A DNA stretch of 64,000 nt from Athripsodes cinereus. Lineage: Eukaryota; Arthropoda; Insecta; Trichoptera; Leptoceridae. Each line of letters begins with the position of its first letter. The stretch's first letter is position 1. Made by a program: the position numbers and the translations under genes. The DNA lies in the NCBI GenBank assembly GCA_947579605.1, contig OX388314.1:7316001-7380000 (forward strand), in the 5' to 3' direction. The notes beneath the pieces were generated by a model, which saw only the letters and a program-made list of their open reading frames with translations, was not told where the DNA came from and made no database searches. This document shows positions 24,631-33,655 of the stretch, piece by piece.

Positions 24631-27600
24631 TTAGTTCGTCCCGAACGAATTCTCTGGATGAAGATAGGAGCATCCTGAATCCTCTCTGCAATGTGAAGTC
24701 TTGAAGAAATAACAAGGTACAGACTTCTTGATGTTCTCACTATACCCTGGATTAAAACAACAAACTAAAACATTAATTCCAGTATTACAGAAGATCTCTT
24801 CTATCATATTTCGAACAACTTTCCAATCCATACTGCCACTTATCCTTGGTATGCCGAGCTTCGTAAGATTCATTTGTAACATTTGATCCCGCAAACTTTG
24901 TAAACAGTGCCACATCTGAACATACTCTGTTTGTTCTTCAGGGATTGCTTTATTTACCATGTAAAATATATGTCGTTCCCCATGCTGTAGATGGACCGCT
25001 TCTCCAATTTTCAAACTCTTGGCCTTAATCTCTTCCAATATCCCGTACTTCTTCTTGAAAACTTTGGCTATGCCATTAGTAAATTTTGCATTCTGAGCCA
25101 AGCAATGAGCCAAAACATAATCCTCTGGAGTGTCAAAAAGATCTTGCTCAACTTCGATAGTGACACCATGATGAATTCTTCGTTGAGGCGTCTTCATAAA
25201 CTCTACAAAACTCTTCTCTTTACTTAGGACTTTACAGACTTGAACAATCGGGTTGTTTCCTTCACTTTTATTGTCTCCTAAAAACGGTGCTAAGCGATTG
25301 AAATGTACCACCCTCGGCTTGCCATTTGATTTTCGTCGTATTCGATAAATAACGTCATTTATTCTTTTAATCACCTCGTACGGTCCTTCCCAGGATTTTT
25401 GAAGCTTCGGTGAATAGCCTCGTCTCCGTTGAGGATTGAACAACCAAACTAAATCTCCAGCTTGATACCTTCCTTCCACAGCTTTGACATCATATCTTTC
25501 CTTCATCCTGTCACTAGCGACTTGAATATTAGCCCGCACACGTTCATGGATGTCGTTCATCTTTCTCCGAAGTTCCGATACATAATCTTCTCCAACAAGA
25601 TCCTCTCCAGGCTTAGATCCATACTGCAAGTCGCAAGGTAACCGTAGTTCACGGCCAAAAATCACACTCGCTGGTGTTTGTCCCGTTGTCTCATGAATTG
25701 CCGAACGATAGGCCAATAAGAACAAGTGGATGTATTCGTCCCAATCCTTCTGATGATCAGACACCGCCTTCGACAGATATTTTCCACATGTTCGATTCAT
25801 TCGCTCCACCATTCCATCCGACTGTGGATGCAAAGCAGTTGTTCTCGTTTTTCGAATTCCCAATATCTCACATACTTGCTGAAATACGGCTGACTCAAAA
25901 TTTCTTCCTTGATCCGAATGAAGCTCCAACGGTACTCCAAAACGACTTATCAGCTCTCTTACCAAGATTTCAGCAACAGTGGTAGCCTCTTGATTTGGTA
26001 ATGCATAGGCTTCTGTCCATTTACTAAAATAGTCCATTGCTACTAAAATATACTTGTTCCCTCTTTCAGTTGTGGGAAACGGTCCTGCTATGTCGATGGC
26101 TATTCTTTCAAATGGACTACCTACATTGTACTGTCTCATTGGCGCACGCCTCTGTTTTTGAGGTCCGTTCGAAGTAGCACAAGTCACACATCTTCTACAC
26201 CAATCTTTTACATCTTCAGTGTAACGGACCCAATAAAATCTCTGACGAATCTTTTCTGTAGTCTTTTTAACTCCCAAGTGTCCACCAGACACATCATCGT
26301 GAAGCAGCTTAAGGACATCAGGAACTCTCTTCCTTGGAACCAATAGCTGTTGTTTCTGCTGTGTTCCATCTTCACTTTCCAGAATACGTTTCAACAACCC
26401 GTTTTCCACAACTATGGATTGCCATTGTGCCCAATATGATTTAACATTTGGTGAACATGAAGCTATTTCTTCCCATGAAGGTTTTCGATCATTTTCTTTC
26501 CACTGCATCAAAAGTCCAAGGTCAGGATCTTCCAACTGGTGCGCTCGAATTTCATCATCTTGCCAAAAATTATCGATGACTGTAGTTCTACGAATCATGA
26601 CGAACCTTTCCTCCGCTTTATTACAATGCTGGCAATCCTCTGGACATGGACGCCTTGACAGTGCATCAGCATTTTTATGACGAAGTCCAGCTCGATGCTC
26701 AGAATCATAGTCATATTCTTGCAATCTTTCTATCCATCTTGCAACCTGACCTTCAGGATTCTTGAATCGTAACAGCCATACAAGCGCCGAATGATCTGTC
26801 CTTAAAAGAAATTTCCGTCCATATAGGTATTTGCGGAAGTGCTCAACTGACTTGATTACAGCAAGTAACTCTCTTCGCGTTACACAATAATTGCGTTCCG
26901 GCCTTGACAAAACTTTACTGAAGTACGCAATTACGCGTTCTTGACCATCCTGAACCTGAGATAGTACACTTCCAATGCCGACGTTGCTTGCATCCGTATC
27001 CAGAATAAAATTCCCTTCAGCTCGAGGATAACTTAGAATCGGGGAATTAATCAATACCTTCTTCAATTCTTCAAACGCGCATTGGCATTTTGAATCCCAT
27101 ATAAATTCATTACTTTCTTCTGTGAGTTTTGTCAATGGTTTAGCGATATCAGCGAAGCCCAAAACAAATCGCCGATAGTAAGTGCTTAAGCCTAAAAAGC
27201 TTCTTACTTCATGCTTGTCTTTAGGTGTAGGCCAGTCTTGAACAGCTCTAATCTTCTCAGGATCCACCGCCACTCCTTCCTCAGAGACAACATGACCCAG
27301 ATAGTTGACTTGTCTTCGGAACAATGTACATTTCTTAACATTGAGTTTCAAGTTGGCCGCTCTCAATCGTGAAAACACTTGTTCCAAATTTCGTAAGTGC
27401 TCCTCAAAACATTTTCCAAGCACGATGATGTCATCCAGGTACACTAAACAGGTCTCCCACGACAATCCTCTCAGCACGCTTTCCATTAAACGCTCAAAAG
27501 TAGCCGGAGCGTTACAAAGTCCAAACGGCATAACAATGAACTGCCATAATCCACTTCCAATAGAGAATGCTGTTTTCTCTCTATCCTTAGGTTCCAGTCC

Positions 27601-28866
27601 AACCTGCCAATATCCACTCTTCAAATCCAACGTTGAAAAGATTTTACAGCCAGCCAATGTGTCCAACGTATCATCAATACGAGGCAAAGGGTAACTGTCC
27701 TTCTTAGTAACATTATTAAGTTGGCGAAAATCAACACAGAACCGAGTTGAGCCATCCTTCTTCCTAACCAGTACTACAGGTGAACACCATGGACTGCTTG
27801 ACGGTTCTATTACCTTGTCCCGTTCCATATCTTGAATAATTTGATCTGCTTCCGCCCGTTTTGCTAAAGGTAATCTTCTGGGTACTTGACGAATGGGTCT
27901 TGCATCACCTGTGTCTATTCGATGACTAACAACACTTGTTCTTCCTTTGGGTTGACTTGAGTTCTCGAAGACATCCTGATTTCTAGCGATGAAGGATCTA
28001 ATCTGTTTGCTCTGTTCCTTGGTAAGTTCCTTACAAGCCTCCTTCACTAAGTCGTCAAGGTGTTTTGGTACCTCCTCTGAAGAAACTTGGCCACCGCTCA
28101 CTCTACATGTTACTGACGAAACCGATGAACACATACTTAAATAAACTCCTTCTTTGATAGTCACTGGATAGTCATTGATATTCATTAGCCTGACCAAAAT
28201 ATCCTTTTTAGCTTGAATCAGGACTCTCGCAATCAACACTCCTTTTCCAGCTTCAGTATTAGCGTTGGACTCCACTACTAAAACATGTCCATTTGGAATG
28301 TCACAATCTAAGTAGGCTCGTACTAACATTTCACTTTGTTTTGGAATAGTAACAACTTCTGCCGCAAGCACACGTGTAGCGAATTCTTCATGCTCTTGTA
28401 CAAGAATATCTTCATCCCCAATTTTCAGAGTTCGCCTCTTCAGATCCAGTTTGAATCCATACTTCGCCATTACATCCATTCCAAGAATAACTTCCTCCTC
28501 TATCTCAGCCACCAACACCTGATGATCGAAGATGGTGCTTCCAATGTGAAAGTTGGCAACTGTCTCACCGCATACAGACGCCGACTCTCCAGTTGCCGTC
28601 CGTAATGTCCATTTAGTTGATTTTATTTGTTTTTTTTCGCAAACTAAATCAGGTCTCATGATTGTCCTTGTTGCTCCAGTGTCCAACAAAAGTTTCAAAT
28701 TCTTTCCATTTACTTTGCCATTTATAAACATGCTGCTGACTTGTCCGCTGAACGACGCAACAACTGCATATCTCTTCGAGGCATTGGCAATGCGGGTCGA
28801 TAGTTGCCCCTTTCCATCAACCCTTTTTAGTTTTCCTGAATCTGCTGTTCGTTTTTCCTTGGACAC
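24631..28866 (-). CDS. pol: Gypsy Pol polyprotein with C-terminal TARG1-like macro domain and CCCH zinc finger
   Basis: The 1411-codon frame holds an aspartic protease (LLLDTG at residues 59-64), reverse transcriptase (YLDD at 476-479), RNase H (D623, E666, D691), and an integrase with the HHCC zinc motif (H856, H863, C890, C893) and DDE triad (D925, D985, E1021), then a GPYEV segment of GPY/F type. After this, where Gypsy Pol normally ends, residues ~1235-1370 resemble TARG1/OARD1 macro domains: QDLFDTPEDYVLAHCLAQN, NGIAKVFKKKYG, GIPRISGSMDWKVVRNMIEE. The positions of the human catalytic K84 and D125 correspond to K1306 and D1347. Residues 1385-1403 form C-x7-C-x5-C-x3-H. The first codon of the open frame is GTG and a stop lies just upstream, so Pol is probably made by -1 frameshifting from gag, with which it overlaps by 40 bases. 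Confidence 0.95.
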   Translation of the reverse strand: MSKEKRTADSGKLKRVDGKGQLSTRIANASKRYAVVASFSGQVSSMFINGKVNGKNLKLLLDTGATRTIMRPDLVCEKKQIKSTKWTLRTATGESASVCGETVANFHIGSTIFDHQVLVAEIEEEVILGMDVMAKYGFKLDLKRRTLKIGDEDILVQEHEEFATRVLAAEVVTIPKQSEMLVRAYLDCDIPNGHVLVVESNANTEAGKGVLIARVLIQAKKDILVRLMNINDYPVTIKEGVYLSMCSSVSSVTCRVSGGQVSSEEVPKHLDDLVKEACKELTKEQSKQIRSFIARNQDVFENSSQPKGRTSVVSHRIDTGDARPIRQVPRRLPLAKRAEADQIIQDMERDKVIEPSSSPWCSPVVLVRKKDGSTRFCVDFRQLNNVTKKDSYPLPRIDDTLDTLAGCKIFSTLDLKSGYWQVGLEPKDREKTAFSIGSGLWQFIVMPFGLCNAPATFERLMESVLRGLSWETCLVYLDDIIVLGKCFEEHLRNLEQVFSRLRAANLKLNVKKCTLFRRQVNYLGHVVSEEGVAVDPEKIRAVQDWPTPKDKHEVRSFLGLSTYYRRFVLGFADIAKPLTKLTEESNEFIWDSKCQCAFEELKKVLINSPILSYPRAEGNFILDTDASNVGIGSVLSQVQDGQERVIAYFSKVLSRPERNYCVTRRELLAVIKSVEHFRKYLYGRKFLLRTDHSALVWLLRFKNPEGQVARWIERLQEYDYDSEHRAGLRHKNADALSRRPCPEDCQHCNKAEERFVMIRRTTVIDNFWQDDEIRAHQLEDPDLGLLMQWKENDRKPSWEEIASCSPNVKSYWAQWQSIVVENGLLKRILESEDGTQQKQQLLVPRKRVPDVLKLLHDDVSGGHLGVKKTTEKIRQRFYWVRYTEDVKDWCRRCVTCATSNGPQKQRRAPMRQYNVGSPFERIAIDIAGPFPTTERGNKYILVAMDYFSKWTEAYALPNQEATTVAEILVRELISRFGVPLELHSDQGRNFESAVFQQVCEILGIRKTRTTALHPQSDGMVERMNRTCGKYLSKAVSDHQKDWDEYIHLFLLAYRSAIHETTGQTPASVIFGRELRLPCDLQYGSKPGEDLVGEDYVSELRRKMNDIHERVRANIQVASDRMKERYDVKAVEGRYQAGDLVWLFNPQRRRGYSPKLQKSWEGPYEVIKRINDVIYRIRRKSNGKPRVVHFNRLAPFLGDNKSEGNNPIVQVCKVLSKEKSFVEFMKTPQRRIHHGVTIEVEQDLFDTPEDYVLAHCLAQNAKFTNGIAKVFKKKYGILEEIKAKSLKIGEAVHLQHGERHIFYMVNKAIPEEQTEYVQMWHCLQSLRDQMLQMNLTKLGIPRISGSMDWKVVRNMIEEIFCNTGINVLVCCFNPGYSENIKKSVPCYFFKTSHCREDSGCSYLHPENSFGTN
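24658..24714 (-). other. CCCH zinc finger at the Pol C-terminus
   Basis: CYFFKTSHCREDSGCSYLH gives C-x7-C-x5-C-x3-H, a spacing used by RNA-binding CCCH fingers. It lies ten residues before the Pol stop, after the macro domain. Confidence 0.7.
24757..25164 (-). other. TARG1/OARD1-like macro domain within Pol
   Basis: Pol residues about 1235-1370. Family knowledge: TARG1 removes ADP-ribose from acidic residues and deacylates O-acyl-ADP-ribose through a Lys/Asp pair. Both residues appear retained in IFYMVNK (K1306) and PRISGSMD (D1347). The Gly before the Asp in human PRIGCGLD is Ser here, and the loop after HC differs, so activity is an inference. Confidence 0.8.
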
Positions 28867-29990
28867 CGATTACGCAGGTGTCCAATTTGTCCACAGTCCC
28901 AGCAACGTAGTTGTCTCTTCTTTCCTTTCAAGGCCTCCAAAACCTTCTTAACTATGTCTTCTATTGAAAGTGGTTGATTTTCTTGTACAGCTTCCATCAC
29001 ACGGGCTTGAGCGTGACCTCGTACGGATTGTCTTACAGCTTCAAATTCGAGTGCTTGGGTTAAAGCATCACTAAGAGTTTGTGGTCTAGCCAGTTTTATA
29101 GCTTGTTGTGTCTCACTTGCTCGTAGTCCATCCAAAAACTTGTCTACTGCAAGACTTTCACATACATCATCAGAAACTGTAGGGTATGCATATCTCACTA
29201 GACGCGCTACATCCGCCTCGAATTCCTGTAGAGTTTCATTGGGCCTCTGCACACGATTCTTCAACTGTGACCTATAAACTTGTTCCATATGCTTATGTCC
29301 AAATCGCATCTCCAGTCTCTCAACCAAAGATTTAAAGTTTTGTCTATCCGCAAGCGGAATCATCTGAAGGACTCTTAAAGCATCTCCTCGTAAAGATATA
29401 CTCAATACTGATGCTTTTCTTGTCATCGACCAGCCATTTATCATAGCTACTGTTTCGAACAAAGTTAAGTACTCTTCCCAAGAGTTCTTTCCATCAAAAG
29501 TTGGCATATCACTACGCACATGCTCCACCATTGAAGTTGCACCACTCTCTACACACTTGAACTCTGTGTCCACCGTTGTGTTCTGCTCAAAATCCGTTCT
29601 TGCTGTTGAAGAAAGCGCCTGATTCTCCAAAACTTTCACCTGCTTTGTTAACTCGCTAATCCTTTCATCAAAGGACACAGAATATTCTTGAAACTTCCTT
29701 TCAATTTCTTCTTTCGTTCCTCTAGAATCTTCTCGAAGCCTTTCTATTTCTTCTTTCATAGCTGTAGCATTTTCTTGAAGCTTCTTTTCGATTTCTTTAT
29801 AAAGCTCACTGGTGGTTATAGGCAACTCGAAGATATATGTTTCCGGATCTTCACCTGCTTCTTCCATCACCTTTCTTAGTCGAAGTTGGAGCACACCCTT
29901 CGTTCCAGATGTATCCGCGTCTCTTTCTTCTAGTTCGCGCTTCAGATCCACCACTTTCAAGTCAAGTAGAGTTAATTTTTTTGATGACAT
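28827..29990 (-). CDS. gag: Gypsy Gag with N-terminal SAP-like domain and zinc knuckle
   Basis: 387 residues from an ATG at 29990, about 70 bases downstream of the 5' LTR. Residues ~6-46 (LTLLDLKVVDLKRELEERD, then GTKGVLQLRLRKVMEE) resemble a SAP DNA-binding helix pair. Residues ~55-120 are heptad-like and charged, probably coiled coil. The central part (FDGKNSWEEYLTLFETVA, LRGDALRVLQMIP, ETLQEFEADVARLV) is the retrotransposon Gag fold. Near 363-376 CWDCGQIGHLRNRC is a CCHC knuckle for RNA packaging. Ends by overlapping pol. Confidence 0.93.
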   Translation of the reverse strand: MSSKKLTLLDLKVVDLKRELEERDADTSGTKGVLQLRLRKVMEEAGEDPETYIFELPITTSELYKEIEKKLQENATAMKEEIERLREDSRGTKEEIERKFQEYSVSFDERISELTKQVKVLENQALSSTARTDFEQNTTVDTEFKCVESGATSMVEHVRSDMPTFDGKNSWEEYLTLFETVAMINGWSMTRKASVLSISLRGDALRVLQMIPLADRQNFKSLVERLEMRFGHKHMEQVYRSQLKNRVQRPNETLQEFEADVARLVRYAYPTVSDDVCESLAVDKFLDGLRASETQQAIKLARPQTLSDALTQALEFEAVRQSVRGHAQARVMEAVQENQPLSIEDIVKKVLEALKGKKRQLRCWDCGQIGHLRNRCPRKNEQQIQEN

Positions 29991-30040
29991 ATTTTACACA
30001 GTCTTTATTTCCACTAAGCACTTAAATATCTGATTCACAA

Positions 30041-30057
30041 CCCCACACCTGACACCA
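30041..30057 (-). other. Primer-binding site
   Basis: TGGTGTCAGGTGTGGGG begins one base after the 5' LTR on the element's strand. It is the complement of a tRNA 3' end ending ...CTGACACCA, which suggests tRNA-Leu as primer. Confidence 0.7.
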
Positions 30058-30058
30058 A

Positions 30059-30396
30059 TGTAACGTAAATCGTTTTTCTATAACTTGTGTCAGGGAAAAT
30101 AAAGTCTGAATTCAATTAAAAGAATGACATCTTGAAAATTAACAATTTATTTAAAATACATATTACAACAACTATTATTTATATATACGTCACATATTAT
30201 TACAGTTCACACAGATTTCTTATATACCCATTATATAACATCCTTCTTCCAGCCTATCTAGATCTTTCTTTTTTATCAAAACCAAAACAACCACCTGTCA
30301 TTATTTTCCAAACATTCCATAACCAAAAATAATATAAAAATTCAAATTCATTAAACTTCCAAACTTAAGTACCCTCCTAATGGTGATTACGTAACA
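30059..30396 (-). repeat. 5' LTR
   Basis: 338 bp, matching 24277-24614 without a difference that I can see. Carries the promoter of the element. Confidence 0.96.
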
Positions 30397-30490
30397 ATAG
30401 CTACATTATAACACTCTATTAGTCTAGGATAATTAAAAAAAAAAAAATAGGGATTTACTGAATGAATCTCAATACAAAACTGCAGATAAT

Positions 30491-30745
30491 GCTCTCTCTC
30501 TCTATACCATCACGGCATATCCCACAAGTGGGGTAGCCAGCAGACCAGCTGCATGTAAGGAACATGCAAGCTGTCCTCTCCGTGCCAATATAAAATCAAG
30601 ACATTCAGGATGAGTGGCAAACTTCATCGCTGAATTTAAGATGTACAATGTCTTAATTTTTTCGAACACCGGCCTTTTACAGGACACTCGAAAACTTAAG
30701 GAGAAGAGTGGGAGACCAATTCTTTACCGGGTGCTCCACGGGATA
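30491..30745 (-). repeat. SINE-like repeat, copy 4 (near full length)
   Basis: Preceded by (CT)n instead of (ACT)n, then TATACCATCACGGCATATCC through GGAGACCAATTCTTTACCGG and GTGCTCCACGGGA. This copy and the one at 56727 define the full ~245-bp unit. On the minus strand a short frame ends ATPLVGYAVMV, which is the translated repeat, not a host gene. Confidence 0.87.
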
Positions 30746-30920
30746 ATGCAGATAATGCATCTTATGATTTATGACTAATTTTTGTCAGGGAATTCCAAAA
30801 TTAACTTATCAGAAATCATCCCTTATATTCTTTAGTTTTAAACGAGCCTTCGGGATCGCAACATCTAACAGTGAAAGTTTATTTTAGTGTCAGTTTATAA
30901 ATTATAAAAATATGCCTACT

Positions 30921-31010
30921 AAACGTCAAGTGTTGACTCCCCAGTGTCGCGAATTTGTGATACGAATTCGCGATTATTTTACAAAGGAAATTTTCTATTT
31001 CAAAGTGGAA
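30921..31010 (+). pseudogene. Relic of a helix-turn-helix transposase-like N-terminus
   Basis: ATG at 30921 reads MPTKRQVLTPQCREFVIRIR and then DYFTKEIFYF before a stop. It resembles the first residues of small helix-turn-helix DNA-binding proteins found in insect transposons. No further domain is readable. Uncertain. Confidence 0.25.
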
Positions 31011-31284
31011 AAAATTAACTGATTGACAATCTCTGATAAATGTATCATTGGTGGTGAGACGTAAGGAAGTTGAGTAAACGTGTAGCAGGGGTTCAGGTGC
31101 ACTCATATACTGGCCCCACTGTAGGTAACTGGTTGATTCAGTGATAGCCCGAGAAATTAAAAAATAAAATTCTCATAACTCTGAATTAGACATTTTATTT
31201 CAGGGTCAACTCTGCTCCAATCGATCCATCTCTTCCCAATAGAATATAGGTAGGAAAAACTATTATGATATGTGGAGATACGAG

Positions 31285-32405
31285 GTCTGTTCAAAAAGTA
31301 TCGCAAATAATGAATTTTTGCGGGCTACGTATATTTGATTTTTTTCGTAGCGTTATGTTGGTACTCATGTCCCTTAATTATGCTGATAGGATAGCCTGGT
31401 ATTCACAGCAATTTTAAAATTTTCGACGCCGGGACCCTCTACAGACGGACCCCGAAGCTTTTTCGTTTGTAACGGTGGCGCACTATTCGTTTTGTTTATT
31501 CATGATTTGTTCATTGCTTTATACATTTCGAGAGATAACGCAAATTTATAAAGAAGGAAAAATAAAATATGAATTTGCTTGTAATCAATGTACAGTAAAT
31601 AATAAATAGAAATAAATATTGGGTCTCCCACTATTTTCCATAAGTTATCGAGTGTCATGGAATAAGCAAATGGTCTCAAAACTTCACATAATATATATAT
31701 GTACTACAATTTGCACCTATTCTGAATGTACTATTCCACACCATCACAGTATATCCCACAAGTGGGTAGCCAGTATACCAGCCGCATGTAATAAACATGC
31801 AAGCCATCCTGAAAACTTACGGAAGAGTTGGAGACCACTTCTTTGCCAAGTGCTCCAAGGAAAAACAAAAGAATCCTGAATGTCTTATTTTTTATTGGCA
31901 CGAAGAGGACAATCTGCATGCTTATTTATTACTTGTTCGACATGCTGTAGGGGTATAACAGTCAGCAGATGGCAGTAATATTAAGTTGATGATTTATTAT
32001 CCTGTGTTCCCCTCAGTCATATTTTATTTTTCTTTCCTCTGAATTTAAATGCCTTATGATGCAGTATTTCATTAATTTTATATCGATCATACACTTCTTA
32101 ACCTTTCTATCAGATTTATAAATTAATGTACAAGGCAATGAACAAATCATGAATAAACAAAACGAATAATCGCCACTGTTACAAACGAAAAAGCTTTGGG
32201 CGTCCGTCTGTAGAGGGTCTAGGCGTCGAAAATTTTAAAATTGCTGAGAATACTAGGCTATCCATGCTGATAAGGTCAGCCATTTTGAATGTTTAGATAA
32301 TTTTTGACAGCTGTTTTGCTTGGATGTATTTTGGCTCATCTTCAATTTTTGCCTATTCCAAAAAATGGATCTATTCCAATCGAAGCTCGTATATCTAGGT
32401 TTTAA
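31285..32405. mobile_element. Mariner-like inverted-repeat element, non-coding
   Basis: The left end GAGGTCTGTTCAAAAAGTAT is the characteristic terminus of irritans-type mariners. Arms 31378-31531 and 32121-32275 are inverted copies (TTTTAAAATTTTCGACGCC..., CAGACGGAC...CTTTTTCGTTTGTAAC, ATTCATGATTTGTTCATTGC). No transposase ORF remains; the centre is filled with a rearranged SINE-like copy. The right outer end lacks the GAGGTCTGTTC motif, so this is a foldback derivative. Confidence 0.6.
31734..31962. repeat. SINE-like repeat, copy 5 (rearranged, part inverted)
   Basis: Reads normally from CACCATCACAGTATATCCCA to AAACATGCAAGCCATCC, jumps to the distal end (CTTACGGAAGAGTTGGAGAC, TTTGCCAAGTGCTCCAAGG), then continues as the reverse complement of the middle (CCTGAATGTCTTATTTTTTA, GGCACGAAGAGGACAATCTG). 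A deletion plus an inverted duplication explains this. Confidence 0.7.
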
Positions 32406-32409
32406 ATAA

Positions 32410-33477
32410 AACATTGATATATTTTTGTTTATATTATTTTTATAAAAAAAATATATTTGTACAGTAATATTGTTGGTTGAGATATAAAGAAAATAAATTC
32501 TTATCAAATAATAAAAGTATACAACACATAACACATACAAGGTAAATATCTAAACTATACAGTATTACAAGTCTCGTGTGATCTTTAAATTTGTGAATCA
32601 TATCCATTATTGTCATAAGATTTTTTTTTATATTTCAGTATAACCTAAATCCAACATAACATGTCAATTGAAAACATTTAAATCCTTTATATTTAATAGT
32701 TATTATTTAATCTTGAAGTTGTTCTGTGAACTTCATAAAATTATCACCCTTTATCATGTCATTTAATCACCTAGCCTGATGATGAGAGCAAAAGCTCTAG
32801 AAAGCCAGCTCGCAACCAATTGAAGTTACAGTGGAAGTATTAAATAAGTGTTTTATTTATAATAAATTAACATGAGCTTTCACCAAGAACTGTCGGCCGA
32901 AAATATAAACTTCACAATTCGTACTTTGATTTTACATATATCTACTAGGTATGTTTTTATATTTCTTTGTTGTGAATTCTTATCAGATTGGCTTGGTAAT
33001 ACTGATATCATTTATATATTTACCACATAAACATATACAATAATAAAAATAAGATACTTAATGATGTATAATTACTGTATTCTATTTTAATTTATTATTT
33101 CTAGAAGTGAATACTGTTGGGTGACCTAGATAATAGTTGCTCTTTATTATCTTACTGTCTCAGTCTTAAGTTTTTTTTTCTATCTTCTGTATGGAAATAT
33201 AATATTACAACAAGTCTGTGTTTGCTATTTTAATTAAGTTATTGATTCCAATTTAAAAACAAATCAAGAATATTTATAAAGAATTTTCTTGGTATTTATT
33301 TTGTAAAACTTCATATCTGTTTATAACAAAAATGAATGCCCAAAATGTAATGTCGAATCTGCAAAATTGTCATTTTACGGGAGAACCAAATAAAAGGAGA
33401 TAAATGCATAGTTTCAGTATTCGTAATAAAGAATTACAAAACTACAATGAAATGGTGTTTTTATGAAGTTTTTTTTT
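32410..33477. other. AT-rich intergenic sequence with a hammerhead-like motif
   Basis: No gene. CCTGATGATGAGAGCAAAAG at about 32774 followed by CTCTAGAAAGCC is discussed in the findings. The rest is AT-rich. Confidence 0.4.
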
Positions 33478-33655
33478 TAAAAAGAGATATATCTGGGTTT
33501 TGTTATAAACCCAAATACAACCTTATACACCTTTCACATAAGCTAAAAGCTTGTGTCGTGAAAGGGGAGTTTGCCAGCACCTGGGATCGAACCGCAGACC
33601 CCTTGTTCACGAGGCCGAGACTCTACCTCCAGGCTACCGACGAACCCTGTTAGTT
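33478..33655 (-). mobile_element. tRNA-derived SINE, copy B (most complete)
   Basis: On the minus strand: GGGTTCGTCGGTAGCCTGGA (tRNA-like A-box region), GAGTCTCGGCCTCGTGAAC, CGGTTCGATCCCAGG (B-box), then CACAAGCTTTTAGCTTATGT and GTATTTGGGTTTATAACAAA. The head thus resembles a tRNA gene with internal polymerase III promoter, the body is family-specific. Confidence 0.8.

Larger units (their letters stand above)
24277..30396 (-). mobile_element. Complete Ty3/Gypsy-type LTR retrotransposon with macro-domain Pol
   Basis: The element is 6120 bp, with 338-bp LTRs at both ends (TGTAAC...GTAACA) that look identical base for base, flanked by ATAG at 24273-24276 and 30397-30400. Transcription is on the minus strand, so the 5' LTR is 30059-30396. 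A primer-binding site, gag, pol (protease, RT, RNase H, integrase, in Gypsy order) and a polypurine tract are all present. No envelope-like ORF is seen. Identical LTRs and open reading frames indicate a very recent insertion. Pol carries an unusual C-terminal extension described in its own entry. It is inserted between Ube2w and the repeats at 30.5 kb. Confidence 0.96.

Noticed and set aside
28553..28951. Plus-strand frames of 60-130 codons across 24.9-30.0 kb
   Set aside because: They are shadows of the gag and pol genes on the opposite strand.
24277..30396. Endogenous retrovirus with an envelope gene
   Set aside because: No third ORF with signal peptide or membrane segment exists between pol and the 3' LTR; the C-terminal extension is a macro domain and zinc finger in the pol frame.
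30502..30687. Minus-strand frame ending ATPLVGYAVMV as a small host protein (also at 17458 and 56743)
   Set aside because: The same frame occurs in several copies of the interspersed repeat and is cut differently in each, so it is repeat sequence rather than a host gene.
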